NCBI RefSeq assembly: GCF_016863335.1
Contig: NZ_BOOR01000068.1
Coordinates: forward strand, 1-54,461
Origin: Planotetraspora thailandica
Lineage (GTDB): Bacteria > Actinomycetota > Actinomycetes > Streptosporangiales > Streptosporangiaceae
DNA length: 54,461 nucleotides
Reading direction: 5' to 3'
The position numbers and the translations under genes are program-made. Position 1 is the stretch's first letter, and each line of letters opens with the position of its first letter. The notes under the pieces were generated by a model that saw only the letters and a program-made list of their open reading frames with translations, was not told where the DNA came from and did no database searches. Shown here one piece after another: positions 8,016 through 16,821 of the stretch.

Positions 8016-8862
8016 TCAGCCGAGCAGAAACGGGCTGGCCGGGCGTCCCTGTGCGACGCCTTCCACCACGTGCACCGCGCCCGCGCCCGGCGGGATCGGG
8101 TCGAGGCCGTACGCGGCGGAGGTGACGAACAGGCGGCCGCCGGCGAGGCAGACGCTGGTCGGCTGGGGAGTGGGCAACGGGACGACGCGGTCGAGCCGGC
8201 CGTCGGGGGCGTAGCGGTGAACGGCGGAGCCGCCCCACAGAGCGACCCACAGATGGTCGTCCTCGTCCACGGTCATCCCGTCGGGGCCGCCGTCCGTGAT
8301 CGTGGCGAAGACGGACGGCTCGCCGAGCTCACCGGTGACCGGGTCGACCGTGTGGCGGTCGATCCGTCTTTCTGCGCTGTCGGCGAGGTACATGGTCCGG
8401 CCGTCGGCCGTGAAGGCCGGGCCGTTGGGAATCGTCAGGCCGGTCCGCACGGTCGTCACGCTCAGGTCCGCGTCGATCCGGTAGAGCGCGCCCGCGCCCC
8501 GCCTCCCGTCGTACGGCATGCCGCCCGCCCAGAACCTGCCCGCCGGGTCGCAGACGGCGTCGTTCACGCGGGAGGTCGCGGGCAGCGGCCGGTCGATCCA
8601 GTCGAGCGCGCCGGTCGCCTGGTCGAGCAGCGCGAACCCCTGACCGGCCGCCGCGATCCATGTGCCGGGACGCCCGGCCACGGGGGCGACGGCTCCGAGC
8701 GGCACGTCGAGGCTGACCAGTTCCTCAGCCGGCCCTGGACGGTCGGCGGAGGCGGCGAGCAGCCTCCCGGCAAGGATGTCGACGAAGATGAGCCGTCCGC
8801 CGACCCATCTCGCCCCCTCCCCCAGCTTGCAGGTTGTCGGGCACCAGACGTTGATGTCCCAC
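8016..8862 (-). CDS. SMP-30/gluconolaconase-type sugar-acid lactonase with disrupted 5' frame
   Basis: An SMP-30/gluconolactonase beta-propeller, predicted to open galactono-1,5-lactone to galactonate. Visible motifs are NDAVCDPAGRFWAGGM, IPNGPAFTADGRTMYLADS and GGPDGMTVDEDDHLWVALWGG. The first canonical start in the main frame is GTG 8705, but that loses the family LGEGxRW metal-ligand motif. The frame remains open upstream to the PfkB stop (LGEGARWVGGRLIFVDILAG is encoded) without ATG, GTG or TTG. A GTG at 8862 in another frame gives VGHQRLVPDNLQA, the expected N-terminus, and removing one G from the run near 8816-8826 would join the frames. This is therefore either an error in a G homopolymer or a genuine frameshift. 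It is the last gene of the galactose operon. Confidence 0.75.
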
Positions 8863-8867
8863 CTCGT

Positions 8868-9839
8868 TCAGCGCAGAGTGGATCCGGGCAGGGTGTCGAG
8901 CAGCGCGAGCTCGGCCCGCGTCGGCAGGCCCTCCCAGTCACCGGGCGAGGCGACCGCGAAGGCCCCGGTGGTGACGGCGCGGTCGAGGCGTCCGGCCAGG
9001 TCGAGGCCGTCGAGCCGGCCGGACAGGTAGCCGGCGACGAAGGCGTCGCCCGCGCCGACGAGGTCGGTGACGCGCACCCGGCGGGCCGGCACGTCGACGG
9101 ACTGCTCCGCCGTGTGGGCGCTCGCGCCGTCGGCTCCGCGCTTGACGACGACCTCGCCCACTCCGAGGTCGAGGAGTGCGGTCACACGGTCACGCTCGGT
9201 CGTCGCCGACGCGGGGGCGACCAGTTCCAGCTCGTCGTCGGAGGCGACCACCACCGACAACGACGCCGCCAGGGGGCGCAGCACCTCGGCGGCCGTGCCG
9301 CGGTCCCACAGCCGGGCCCGGTGGTTGACGTCGAGGCAGACCGGGGCTCCCGCCTCCGCCGCCGCGCCGACGGCGGCGCGCACCGCCGCGGCCGGGCCGG
9401 GGCCGAGGGCCGGGGTGATGCCTGTGACGTGCAGCGTCCGGGGCGGCGGGGTGAGCGCGGGCAGCACATCCGACGGCTCCAGGAAGGACGCGGCCGACCC
9501 GGCCCGGTGGTAGATCACCCGGGTCAGGTCGCCGACGCGCCGCTCGAAAAGGATCAGCCCCGTGGGGCCGCGCCCGTCCACGCGGGCGTTCGTCACGTCG
9601 ACGCCCTCGGCGCGCAGCGTCCTCAGCACGAGCTGGCCGGTCTCGTCGTCGCCGACCAGGCCGGTCCAGCTCACGCGATGGCCCAGCCGGGCCAGCCCGA
9701 TGGCGACGTTGGACTCCGCGCCCGCGACCGACAGCCCCATCGTGCCGCCGAGCCTGATGGGGTCGTGCGCTCGCAGGGCGGCCATCGTCTCGCCGAAGAC
9801 GACGACATCGGTCGCAGCGCCGGTCACGGCATCGGTCAC
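8868..9839 (-). CDS. dgoK: PfkB family sugar-acid kinase, probable 2-keto-3-deoxygalactonate kinase
   Basis: A 323-residue ribokinase/PfkB-fold kinase. The substrate-binding segment AGAESNVAIGLARLG lies near residue 40, and the catalytic DLVGAGDAFVAGYLSG near residue 255 contains the base Asp. Phosphorylation of 2-keto-3-deoxygalactonate (or KDG) with ATP is inferred from position. The gene overlaps the KDPGal aldolase gene by 4 nt and lies in the same operon as galactonate dehydratase, so it supplies the aldolase substrate. Its TGA stop (8868-8870) is in frame with the downstream SMP-30 main frame. A second, degenerate PfkB paralogue lies at 48138-49016. Confidence 0.88.
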   Translation of the reverse strand: MTDAVTGAATDVVVFGETMAALRAHDPIRLGGTMGLSVAGAESNVAIGLARLGHRVSWTGLVGDDETGQLVLRTLRAEGVDVTNARVDGRGPTGLILFERRVGDLTRVIYHRAGSAASFLEPSDVLPALTPPPRTLHVTGITPALGPGPAAAVRAAVGAAAEAGAPVCLDVNHRARLWDRGTAAEVLRPLAASLSVVVASDDELELVAPASATTERDRVTALLDLGVGEVVVKRGADGASAHTAEQSVDVPARRVRVTDLVGAGDAFVAGYLSGRLDGLDLAGRLDRAVTTGAFAVASPGDWEGLPTRAELALLDTLPGSTLR

Positions 9840-10477
9840 AGTGCTTCCAGGAAGCCGCTGATCCGGCCCTTCAGCGCCTCGACGCCGCCGCCGTCCGCCG
9901 CGTCGCCGACGAGGGGCGAGCCGACGCCGACCGCGACCGCTCCTGCGGTCAGGTATTCGCGCGCCTCTGCGACGCCGACTCCGCCGACCGGCACGAAGGG
10001 GACCTTGGGGAAGGGGTCGCGCAGCGCGCGCAGGTGGCGCACGCCGCCGAGCGAGGCGGGGAACAACTTGATCGCGGCCGCTCCGGCGTCGAGCGCGGCC
10101 ACGACCTCGGTCGGGGTGAGCGCGCCCGCGAGCACCGGCAGCCCGAGCTCGTGACCTGCCCGCACCCCCTCGCTGACCGCCGGGGTGACGAGGTAGGACG
10201 CGCCCGCGTCCGCGGCCCGCCGCGCGTCGTCGGCGGTGACCACCGTTCCCGCGCCGAGCCCCGCCGCCTCACCCAGCGCCTTGCGCGCGTCGCGGATCAC
10301 CCGCAGCGCGTCCGCGGTGACAAGGGAGACCTCGATCAGGTCGACGCCGTGCTCGGCCAGCGTGATCACCGTGCGCAGGGCGGCGTCCGCGTCACCTCCG
10401 CGCACGATCGCGAGCAGGCGCCGCTCACGCAGCGTCTCCAGGAACGTCTCGCGGCACATTTCCGGAAATATGGTCAT
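9836..10477 (-). CDS. dgoA: 2-keto-3-deoxy-6-phosphogalactonate (KDPG/KDPGal) aldolase
   Basis: A 213-residue class I aldolase of the Eda/DgoA family, cleaving the phosphorylated 2-keto-3-deoxy sugar acid to pyruvate and glyceraldehyde 3-phosphate. The Schiff-base lysine lies in AAIKLFPAS, the catalytic Glu in LIEVSLVTADAL, and the phosphate-binding GGVG/VGVGSPLVG segments are present. The length matches the family. The 1-nt overlap with the upstream mutarotase-like gene and the 4-nt overlap with the downstream kinase show a tight operon. Galactonate rather than gluconate specificity is inferred from the adjacent DgoD. Confidence 0.9.
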   Translation of the reverse strand: MTIFPEMCRETFLETLRERRLLAIVRGGDADAALRTVITLAEHGVDLIEVSLVTADALRVIRDARKALGEAAGLGAGTVVTADDARRAADAGASYLVTPAVSEGVRAGHELGLPVLAGALTPTEVVAALDAGAAAIKLFPASLGGVRHLRALRDPFPKVPFVPVGGVGVAEAREYLTAGAVAVGVGSPLVGDAADGGGVEALKGRISGFLEAL

Positions 10478-11298
10478 CAGTCCATCCGTTCCGCGGCCAG
10501 CACCAGCCGCCAGGTCAGCTCACCGGAGGGCGGCACGACGGCTGCGTCGCCCGGACCCGCGTCCGCGAGGTCGAAGACGGCGCCGAGCATCGGCTCGACC
10601 CCCACGCTGCGATAGGGCGCGTGCGCGGGGAAACCGCCGAGGTTGCGCCACAGGGCGGTGGAGACGGGCACGCTGTCGGGGGCCTCCACCCGCATGCGCA
10701 GCACGTCGGGCCCGTCGGCCACGCGCACATCGCCGCAGCGCAGGACGGCGCCGACCGCCGTGCCGTCGTCAGGCCCGAGCCGATCCAGCGGCAGGCCCAG
10801 CGGCTCCGGCCAGGCCCCCTCCAGAAAGGCCGCGCCGTACGGCCAGGCCTGCCTGAGCAGCGGCGCGGCCTCGGGGAAGACCCGCACCGGGGTGGCCTCG
10901 GGAGCCACGACGCGGGCGTCCTGGCTCAGGTCGAGCAGCGCGTGGGCCGCCCAGACGAACGTGTATCCGGGGTCGGCCGACATCCGGTAGGTCGCCGAGA
11001 CCTGTCCATCGTCGTGGGTGACCTCGCGCACGAGTTCGAAGTCGTCGCAGCTCACGGCGCTGCTCGCGGGAGATCCCTGCCACGGGCGGCTCCACGCGTC
11101 GCCGTGGTCGGGCAGGCCGCGTACCGTCGGGACGCACTCCTCCAGGCCTCCGGCGTCGACGAACTCCGATCCGGGCGCGACCGAGGCCCGCCCGGCGGCG
11201 GGACGCGACCAGAGCCATTCCCGGCCGCCTCCGGCCAAGGAGGTCCACCGCCCGCCGCAGGCCAGGTCGAAGCCCGCCTTCAGGGGCACGCTCACCAT
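10477..11298 (-). CDS. Aldose 1-epimerase-like protein (putative galactose mutarotase)
   Basis: A 273-residue protein resembling the galactose-mutarotase-like beta-sandwich family: WTSLAGGGREWLWSRP, GGLEECVPTVRGLPDHGDAWSRPW with the family's DHG, and a C-terminal SVGVEPMLGAVFDL where mutarotases carry a Glu base. It would interconvert anomers so that the beta-pyranose reaches the dehydrogenase. It overlaps dgoD by 7 nt upstream and the aldolase by 1 nt downstream. Sequence conservation to canonical GalM is low by eye, so the enzymatic role is inferred from fold and context. Confidence 0.72.
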   Translation of the reverse strand: MVSVPLKAGFDLACGGRWTSLAGGGREWLWSRPAAGRASVAPGSEFVDAGGLEECVPTVRGLPDHGDAWSRPWQGSPASSAVSCDDFELVREVTHDDGQVSATYRMSADPGYTFVWAAHALLDLSQDARVVAPEATPVRVFPEAAPLLRQAWPYGAAFLEGAWPEPLGLPLDRLGPDDGTAVGAVLRCGDVRVADGPDVLRMRVEAPDSVPVSTALWRNLGGFPAHAPYRSVGVEPMLGAVFDLADAGPGDAAVVPPSGELTWRLVLAAERMD

Positions 11299-12437
11299 TC
11301 GGCGAGCCCTCCGTCGGCACGCCGCCAGACCGGGTTGCGCCAGGCGTGGCCCGTCTCGTCGGCCCGCCGTACGGCGGCCTCGTCGACCTGAACGCCCAGC
11401 CCCGGCGCGTCGGAGCGGGTCGCGTGGCCGTCCACGAAACGGAACACCTCAGGGTCGACGACGTAGTCGAGCAGGTCGGCCTCCTCGTTGTAGTGGATGC
11501 CGATCGAGTGCTCCTGGATGAGGAAGTTGGGGGTCGAGAAGGCGACCTGCAGGCTCGCGGCCAGCGCGATCGGGCCGAGCGGGCAGTGGGGGGCGAGCTT
11601 GGCGTCCCACACCTCGGCGAGCGCGGCGATCCTGCGCGTCTCGGAGATGCCGCCCGCGTGCGAAAGGTCGGGCTGCACCACGGCGACCCCGGCGTCCAGC
11701 ACGGGCCGGAAGTCCCACCGCGAATACAGGCGCTCCCCCGTCGCGACCGGAACGCTGCTGGCCGTCACCACGTCGCGCAGCAGGTGGGGCCGGTCGGGCA
11801 GGATCGGCTCCTCGGCGAACATCGGCTGGTAGGGCGCGAGGAGCGGCAGGATGCGCCGGGCGTCGGCGGCGGAGATCCGGCCGTGGAAGTCGACGGCGAA
11901 GTCACGATCGGGGCCGAGCACCTCACGGGCCTGCGCCGCCCTGTCCACCATCGCGGTGACGTCGGCCATGGTCGCGAGCGGGGGCAAAAGCCCGCCGACG
12001 TTCATCTTGACCGCGCTGAACCCGGCCTCGATCCGCTCGGTGATGCTGTCGGCGAGCTCGGACGGGTCGTCGCCGCCGACCCAGGCGTACATGCGGACCC
12101 GGTCGCGGACCGGCCCGCCGAGCAGCGCGTGCACCGGCACGCCGTACGTCTTGCCCGCGATATCCCACAACGCCTGGTCGAGCCCGGCCAGCGCACTCGA
12201 CAGCACGGGCCCGCCGCGGTAGAAGCCGCCGTTGGCCATGACCTGCCAGTGGTCCTCGATGCGCAGGGGGTCCTGCCCGACGAGGTATTCGGCCAGGACG
12301 TGCACGGCCGCGCGGACCGCCTCGGCGCGGCCTTCCACGACCGGTTCGCCCCAACCGACGACGCCCTCGTCCGTTTCCACGCGGCAGAACAGCCAGCGCG
12401 GCGGCACGAGGAACGTCTCAACATTGACGATTTTCAC
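11292..12437 (-). CDS. dgoD: D-galactonate dehydratase (enolase superfamily)
   Basis: A 381-residue mandelate racemase/enolase superfamily enzyme converting D-galactonate to 2-keto-3-deoxygalactonate with Mg2+. It follows the DgoD pattern closely: ETFLVPPRWLF, GVVGWGEPVVEGRAEAV, LIEDHWQ-type loop, FYRGGPVLSSALAGLDQALWDIAGK, metal ligands in DFAVDFHGR, FAEEPILPD and ATGERLYSRWDF, the base His in QPDLSHAGGISE, and LAPHCPLGPIALAASLQVAF followed by EHSIGIHYN. Length matches E. coli DgoD. A 4-nt overlap couples it to the upstream GntR gene. This is the gene that fixes the pathway as oxidative galactose catabolism. Confidence 0.93.
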   Translation of the reverse strand: MKIVNVETFLVPPRWLFCRVETDEGVVGWGEPVVEGRAEAVRAAVHVLAEYLVGQDPLRIEDHWQVMANGGFYRGGPVLSSALAGLDQALWDIAGKTYGVPVHALLGGPVRDRVRMYAWVGGDDPSELADSITERIEAGFSAVKMNVGGLLPPLATMADVTAMVDRAAQAREVLGPDRDFAVDFHGRISAADARRILPLLAPYQPMFAEEPILPDRPHLLRDVVTASSVPVATGERLYSRWDFRPVLDAGVAVVQPDLSHAGGISETRRIAALAEVWDAKLAPHCPLGPIALAASLQVAFSTPNFLIQEHSIGIHYNEEADLLDYVVDPEVFRFVDGHATRSDAPGLGVQVDEAAVRRADETGHAWRNPVWRRADGGLAEW

Positions 12438-13138
12438 CGTCGACCCCGATTCTTGATCTCCTGTTCGTCCTTGGCCGCCTGTTCGAGCAGTTCGCGCATC
12501 GCGCGTTCGGCGCCGTCGGCGTCGGCGTCGCGCACGGCGTCGAGCACCGCCTGGTGCGGCGGCAGGAAGTCGTCCTGGTGTCCCTCTGCGTGGACGAGCA
12601 GGTCACGGGCGCGCAGCCCGATCTCGATGATGTATTCCATCCGGATCAGCAGCTCGTTGTGCGACGCCTCGAGGAGCTGACGGTGGAAGGCGAGGTCGGC
12701 CTCGACGATCTCCTTGGCGCCCGATGTGTCGTCGATCGCCCCCAGCGTCGCCGTGAGGAGGGCGACGTCCTCGTCGGTGCGCCGGGCCGCGGCGAGCCTG
12801 GCGCCCGCGGGCTCCACGATGATCCGCACCTCGTAGAGGTCGTCGAGCATCTGCGCACCCTCGGGGGCCTCGAACTGCCAGCGCAGCAGGTCGGGATCGA
12901 GCAGGCTCCACTCCGAACGCGGCCGCACGAACGTCCCGCGTTTGGGCCGCGCGTCCACCAGCCCCTTCGCCGCGAGCACCTTCAGCGCCTCACGCACGAC
13001 GGTCTTGCTCACGTCATAGGTGATCTCCAGCGCGTCCAGGTCGAGGGTCGAGCCGGGGGCTTCCTGGCCGGTGACGATGCTGCGGCCGATCGCCTCGACG
13101 ACCTGACCGTGTACGCCACGGCCCGGATAGACGCTCAA
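12434..13138 (-). CDS. GntR/FadR-family regulator (DgoR-like)
   Basis: A 234-residue regulator with an N-terminal winged helix (VHGQVVEAIGRSIVTGQEAPGSTL, TYDVSKTVVREALKVLAAKGLV, PKRGTFVRPRSEW) and a C-terminal FCD ligand domain (YEVRIIVEPAGARLAAARR, ADLAFHRQLLEASHNELL, HQAVLDAV). By analogy with DgoR it should release DNA on binding galactonate. Unusually, it lies in the middle of the operon, overlapping dgoD by 4 nt. The start is a TTG at 13138 with GAGG about 9 nt upstream; no ATG or GTG fits better. A candidate operator lies at 19148-19162 before the operon's first gene. Confidence 0.87.
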   Translation of the reverse strand: MSVYPGRGVHGQVVEAIGRSIVTGQEAPGSTLDLDALEITYDVSKTVVREALKVLAAKGLVDARPKRGTFVRPRSEWSLLDPDLLRWQFEAPEGAQMLDDLYEVRIIVEPAGARLAAARRTDEDVALLTATLGAIDDTSGAKEIVEADLAFHRQLLEASHNELLIRMEYIIEIGLRARDLLVHAEGHQDDFLPPHQAVLDAVRDADADGAERAMRELLEQAAKDEQEIKNRGRR

Positions 13139-13169
13139 TTTCGCCGTCCTCGTGTGGGGGAATTTGTGA

Positions 13170-13913
13170 TCATGCCGAATCCTTCACCGCGCTCCAGCCG
13201 CCGTCCACCAAAAGGCATGCTCCGGTGACGTATGAGCCCTCCTCGGAGGCGAGGAACGTCACCGCGGCGGCGACCTCCTCCGGGCGGCCGAACCTGCGGG
13301 CGGCCGTCCCGGCCACGCTGCGCTGCCGGTCCTCCTCGCCGATGCCGTCCCACGCCGCGGTGAGGATCGGCCCGGGCAGCACGGTGTTGACCCGTACGGC
13401 GGGGCCGTACTCGACGGCGAGCTGACGGCCGAGCGAGACGAGCCCTCCCTTGGCCGCGGCGTAGCCCGGGTGGCCGGGCAGGCCGGCGATGGCGTGGACC
13501 GACGAGCACAACACGACCGAGCCCGCGCCCCGCTCGGGGAATCCCGCGCCGAGCAGGCCGACGCACGACCTCATCGCGAGGTAGGTCGCGGTGAGGTTGA
13601 CCGCGATCTGCCGGTTCCAGTCGGCCTCGGCCAGCTCGTGGGCGGGGGCGCGAACCGTCACGCTGGCGTTGGAGAACAGCACGTCGAGGCGGCCGAATTC
13701 GGCGCGTGCCAGGTCGGCCACCTCCTGCCACGTCTGCGCCGACGACACGTCGCCGACGAGCGGGTGGACGCCGGGGGCCCGCGCCGGGGCGGCGACGTCG
13801 ACGGCGATCACCTGCGCGCCTTCGGCGGCGAAGCGTTCCACGGTGGCCGCGCCGATTCCGGAGGCCGCTCCGGTCACGACGGCCACCCTGCCCGCGAGCA
13901 TGTCCCTGTTCAT
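13170..13913 (-). CDS. SDR-family dehydrogenase, candidate galactose 1-dehydrogenase
   Basis: A 247-residue classical short-chain dehydrogenase: NAD-binding VVTGAASGIGAATVERF, the adenine-pocket GDVS, LDVLFSNAS, and the catalytic Ser (VVLCSSVHAIAG) with YAAAK. SDR enzymes act as NAD-dependent D-galactose dehydrogenases in other bacteria, and this is the only dehydrogenase in an operon that otherwise holds every step from alpha-galactoside to pyruvate and G3P, so oxidation of galactose to galactonolactone is the likely role. It starts 5 nt after the alpha-galactosidase stop; 31 nt separate it from the GntR start. Substrate assignment is inferred. Confidence 0.8.
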   Translation of the reverse strand: MNRDMLAGRVAVVTGAASGIGAATVERFAAEGAQVIAVDVAAPARAPGVHPLVGDVSSAQTWQEVADLARAEFGRLDVLFSNASVTVRAPAHELAEADWNRQIAVNLTATYLAMRSCVGLLGAGFPERGAGSVVLCSSVHAIAGLPGHPGYAAAKGGLVSLGRQLAVEYGPAVRVNTVLPGPILTAAWDGIGEEDRQRSVAGTAARRFGRPEEVAAAVTFLASEEGSYVTGACLLVDGGWSAVKDSA

Positions 13914-13918
13914 ACGAG

Positions 13919-15994
13919 TCAGATCCTGTCCAGGATGACGACCGAGGCGTCGGCCGTGTCGTCGGGCAACGGCACGAGGCCTGCCCCCGCCAGCGCCGCG
14001 CCGCTGTGCCGGCTTCCGTCGTCCCTGCGCCGGTAGGCGGCCGTACGGTCGACCCCGCGCGGCCTGATCCGCGCCGGCCGGCCGACGTGCGTGGCCGACC
14101 CGCGGGTGCGGCCGGTGCGCCAGGTGAGCAGCACCAGGGTTCCGCCTTTGGAGTATTCGACGGTGTAGATCGGACCACGCGGGTCGCCGTGCCGGTGCAC
14201 CTCGCCGAGTTGCACGACGTCCCTGACCGACCGGTACAGCTCGATCCACCGGGCGGCCTCCTCGATCCGCTCCCGATCCCATTTGGAGATGTCGGCGCCG
14301 ATGCCGAGCACGCCCGCCATCGCGCTCACGAACCGGAACGCCAGGCTGCGCGGGCTCGTGTCGAAAATGCCGGCGTCGTCGGTCACCCACGAGCTCATGA
14401 GGTGAGGAGAGAACGCCTGCAGGAAGCCGTGCTGAATCGTCAGCCGGTCGAGCGGGCCGGTGTTGTCGCTCGGCCAGAGCACGTCGCATCGGGCGGCTGT
14501 GGCGAGGTCGACCCTGCCGCCGCCGGCGGCGCACCCCTCGAGGACCACGCCCGGGTGGTCGCGCCGCAGGGCCTCCAGGATGCGGTAGTAGTTCGCGACG
14601 TGCCGGCCGTCCAGATCCGCCCCGGCACCGCGCTCGGTCATGGGTCGGTTCATGTCCCACTTGAGGTAGGAGATGTCGTAGCGCGACAGCAGCCCGTCGA
14701 GGGTCTCCAGCGCCCAGGCGGCGGCGTCGTCCCTGGCGAGGTTCAGCACGTACTGGTTGCGGATCGTCGTCATCGCCCGGCCGGGCACCTGGTAGACCCA
14801 GTCGGGGTGCTCGGCGAACAGGCGCGAGCGCGGGCTGACGCCCTCGGGCTCCACCCAGAGGCCGAAGCCGAGGCCGAGCGCCCTGACCTGGTCGACGAAC
14901 GCGCTGAATCCGCCGGGGAACTTGGCGGGGTCGGGCTCCCAGTCGCCGAGGCCGCCGCGGTCGTCGTTCCTGCCGACGAACCAGCCGTCGTCCACGACGA
15001 ACGTCTCGACCCCGAGCTCGGCGGCCGTGCGGGCCAGCTCCAGCTGGTGGTCGGCGCGCACGTCGAACTCGGTGGCGAACCAGGAGTTGTAGACGACGGG
15101 CAGCGCGACGTCGCGGCGCAGCCCGCGCTGGTAGGCGTGCCACGCCCGGGCCGCGCCCGCGAGACCGTCGCCGCTGTAGAGACCGCAGGCGACGGGCGTG
15201 GTGAAAGTCTCGCCTGGAGCGAGCTCGATCGCCGCCTCGATCGGCACCCTGCCGAGGCCGACCCGGGTCAGGCCCGCGTCCGCGTCGGCGTCGGCGTCGA
15301 TCGCCCACGAGCCGGTCCACGCCAGGCCCGCACTCCAGGTCGGCCCTTCGGGCTCGTCCAGCGGTTGTACGGCGAGCCACGGCGACTGGGAAAGACCGGT
15401 CAGGCCGATGCGGCTCTCCAGGGTGAACCTGCCGTGCCGCAGCTCGGCCTGCTCGGTCTGGAACTCCTGGGCCCACCGGCCGTGCATGTAGTGGAGCCGG
15501 GCCCCGCCGGGGGTGGGCACGTTGAACGCCGCCGAGCGCACCTGCTCCAGCCGCAGCGCGGTGTCGCCCTCGTTGCCGAGCTCGATCCACCGTTCGACCA
15601 CGTCATGCGTGCTCCGCACGCGGTAGCACAGGGTGGCGGTGAGCCGCTGCAGCTCGTCGGTGAAGCGCAGCCGCAGCTCGGTCGTGCCGTCCTTCTCAAT
15701 CAGCTCGTCGGAGGTGAAGGCCCACACCGTGCCCCGCACGCCGCCGTCGCGCTCGGCGACCAGGTCGAGCTGCCGGAAATGCCGCACCCCGAAGGGCGCG
15801 TATTCGCAGGCCGCCGCGTCCGCCGCCGTCTCGTACGGCGTGGGCCCGTCGTATTCGAGCGGGCCGGGTTCGACGACCTCGTCGACCGCGGGCCCCCAGT
15901 AGGTGAGCTCCGCCCAGCCTTCGCCGGTGGCCAGCCGTACCTGGTAGGAGGTGGTGGCGGTGCGAAGCGCCCATCGCGGCGCCGGTCGTGTCAT
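13919..15994 (-). CDS. GH36 alpha-galactosidase
   Basis: A 691-residue glycoside hydrolase family 36/clan D enzyme. The N-terminal beta-sandwich (residues ~1-300) precedes the barrel, which shows VVYNSWFATEFD, VVDDGWFVGRNDDRGGLGDW, WVEPEGVSP, the nucleophile Asp in SYLKWDMNRP and the acid/base Asp in LWPSDNTGPLDR, with CAAGGGRVD between them. There is no signal peptide, so it acts on imported oligosaccharides such as melibiose or raffinose and releases galactose for the downstream oxidative pathway. ATG 15994 overlaps the upstream permease stop by 4 nt. Confidence 0.93.
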   Translation of the reverse strand: MTRPAPRWALRTATTSYQVRLATGEGWAELTYWGPAVDEVVEPGPLEYDGPTPYETAADAAACEYAPFGVRHFRQLDLVAERDGGVRGTVWAFTSDELIEKDGTTELRLRFTDELQRLTATLCYRVRSTHDVVERWIELGNEGDTALRLEQVRSAAFNVPTPGGARLHYMHGRWAQEFQTEQAELRHGRFTLESRIGLTGLSQSPWLAVQPLDEPEGPTWSAGLAWTGSWAIDADADADAGLTRVGLGRVPIEAAIELAPGETFTTPVACGLYSGDGLAGAARAWHAYQRGLRRDVALPVVYNSWFATEFDVRADHQLELARTAAELGVETFVVDDGWFVGRNDDRGGLGDWEPDPAKFPGGFSAFVDQVRALGLGFGLWVEPEGVSPRSRLFAEHPDWVYQVPGRAMTTIRNQYVLNLARDDAAAWALETLDGLLSRYDISYLKWDMNRPMTERGAGADLDGRHVANYYRILEALRRDHPGVVLEGCAAGGGRVDLATAARCDVLWPSDNTGPLDRLTIQHGFLQAFSPHLMSSWVTDDAGIFDTSPRSLAFRFVSAMAGVLGIGADISKWDRERIEEAARWIELYRSVRDVVQLGEVHRHGDPRGPIYTVEYSKGGTLVLLTWRTGRTRGSATHVGRPARIRPRGVDRTAAYRRRDDGSRHSGAALAGAGLVPLPDDTADASVVILDRI

Positions 15995-16821
15995 TTGGCG
16001 GATCCGATCAGCAGGCCGGAGATGAAGTACCGCTGGAAGCGGAGGAACACGATCACGGTCGGGATCGCCGCGACGACCGTGGCGGCGGCGATGACGTTCC
16101 AGGACGAGACGAACTCGTCTCCCTGCATGCCGAGGATGGCCGGGGTCACCGGCAGCTTCTCCTCGCTGCGCAGCAGGGTGATCGACCACAGCAGGTCGTT
16201 GAACGTCCAGGTGAAGGCGAGCGAGCCGAGGGCCGCCATGGCGGGCTTGGTCAACGGCAGCACGATGCGCAGGTAGACACCGAAGGTGGAGGCGCCGTCG
16301 ATGCGCGCGGCCTGGGTGACCTCGTCGGGGATGCCCCGCATGAAGCCGTGCAGCACGAAGACGTAGAAGCCGAGCCCCACCGCCGTCTGCACGACGATCA
16401 TGCCGAGCAGCGAGTCGAACAGGCCGAACTGCTCGGTCAGCTTCAGCACGGGGATCAGCAGCAGCTGCGCGGGCAGCAGGTTGCCGGCGAGCATGAGCAG
16501 CAGCAACGTCCGGCGGAACGGGATGCGGTGGCGGGCCAGGGCGTAGGCGGCCATCGACGCGAGCACCAGCGACACGATGACGACGGGCACCGCGATGATG
16601 AGGCTGTTGATGATCGAGCGCCATTCGCCCAACCCCAGCGCCTCACGGTAGGGGCCGAAGGTCAGCGCCTTGGGCAGGCTCGCCAGACCCCGGTCGGCCA
16701 GGTCGTCGAAGGTCCGCAGCGAGGTGACCAGCACCAGCAGAAGCGGCACCAGCCACAGCAGCGCGAGCAGCGACATGCCGCCGTGGAACAGCCACGGCCG
16801 CGTACGTGACTTGGTGGTCAT
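15991..16821 (-). CDS. Carbohydrate ABC transporter permease (MalG type)
   Basis: A 276-residue CUT1-family inner-membrane permease with six predicted spans (LALLWLVPLLLVLVTSL at the N-terminus). The coupling loop that docks to the ATPase is EVTQAARIDGASTFGVYLRIVLPLTKPA. It overlaps the MalF-type gene by 4 nt and the alpha-galactosidase gene by 4 nt. As usual for actinobacterial CUT1 systems no ATPase gene is present locally, so a shared MsiK-type ATPase encoded elsewhere is expected. The predicted cargo is an alpha-galactoside. Confidence 0.92.
   Translation of the reverse strand: MTTKSRTRPWLFHGGMSLLALLWLVPLLLVLVTSLRTFDDLADRGLASLPKALTFGPYREALGLGEWRSIINSLIIAVPVVIVSLVLASMAAYALARHRIPFRRTLLLLMLAGNLLPAQLLLIPVLKLTEQFGLFDSLLGMIVVQTAVGLGFYVFVLHGFMRGIPDEVTQAARIDGASTFGVYLRIVLPLTKPAMAALGSLAFTWTFNDLLWSITLLRSEEKLPVTPAILGMQGDEFVSSWNVIAAATVVAAIPTVIVFLRFQRYFISGLLIGSAK

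Noticed and set aside
13170-15590. Long minus-strand frame joining alpha-galactosidase and SDR regions
   Set aside because: It is an Arg/Gly/Pro-rich out-of-frame shadow of the alpha-galactosidase gene that becomes the genuine SDR frame only from 13913.
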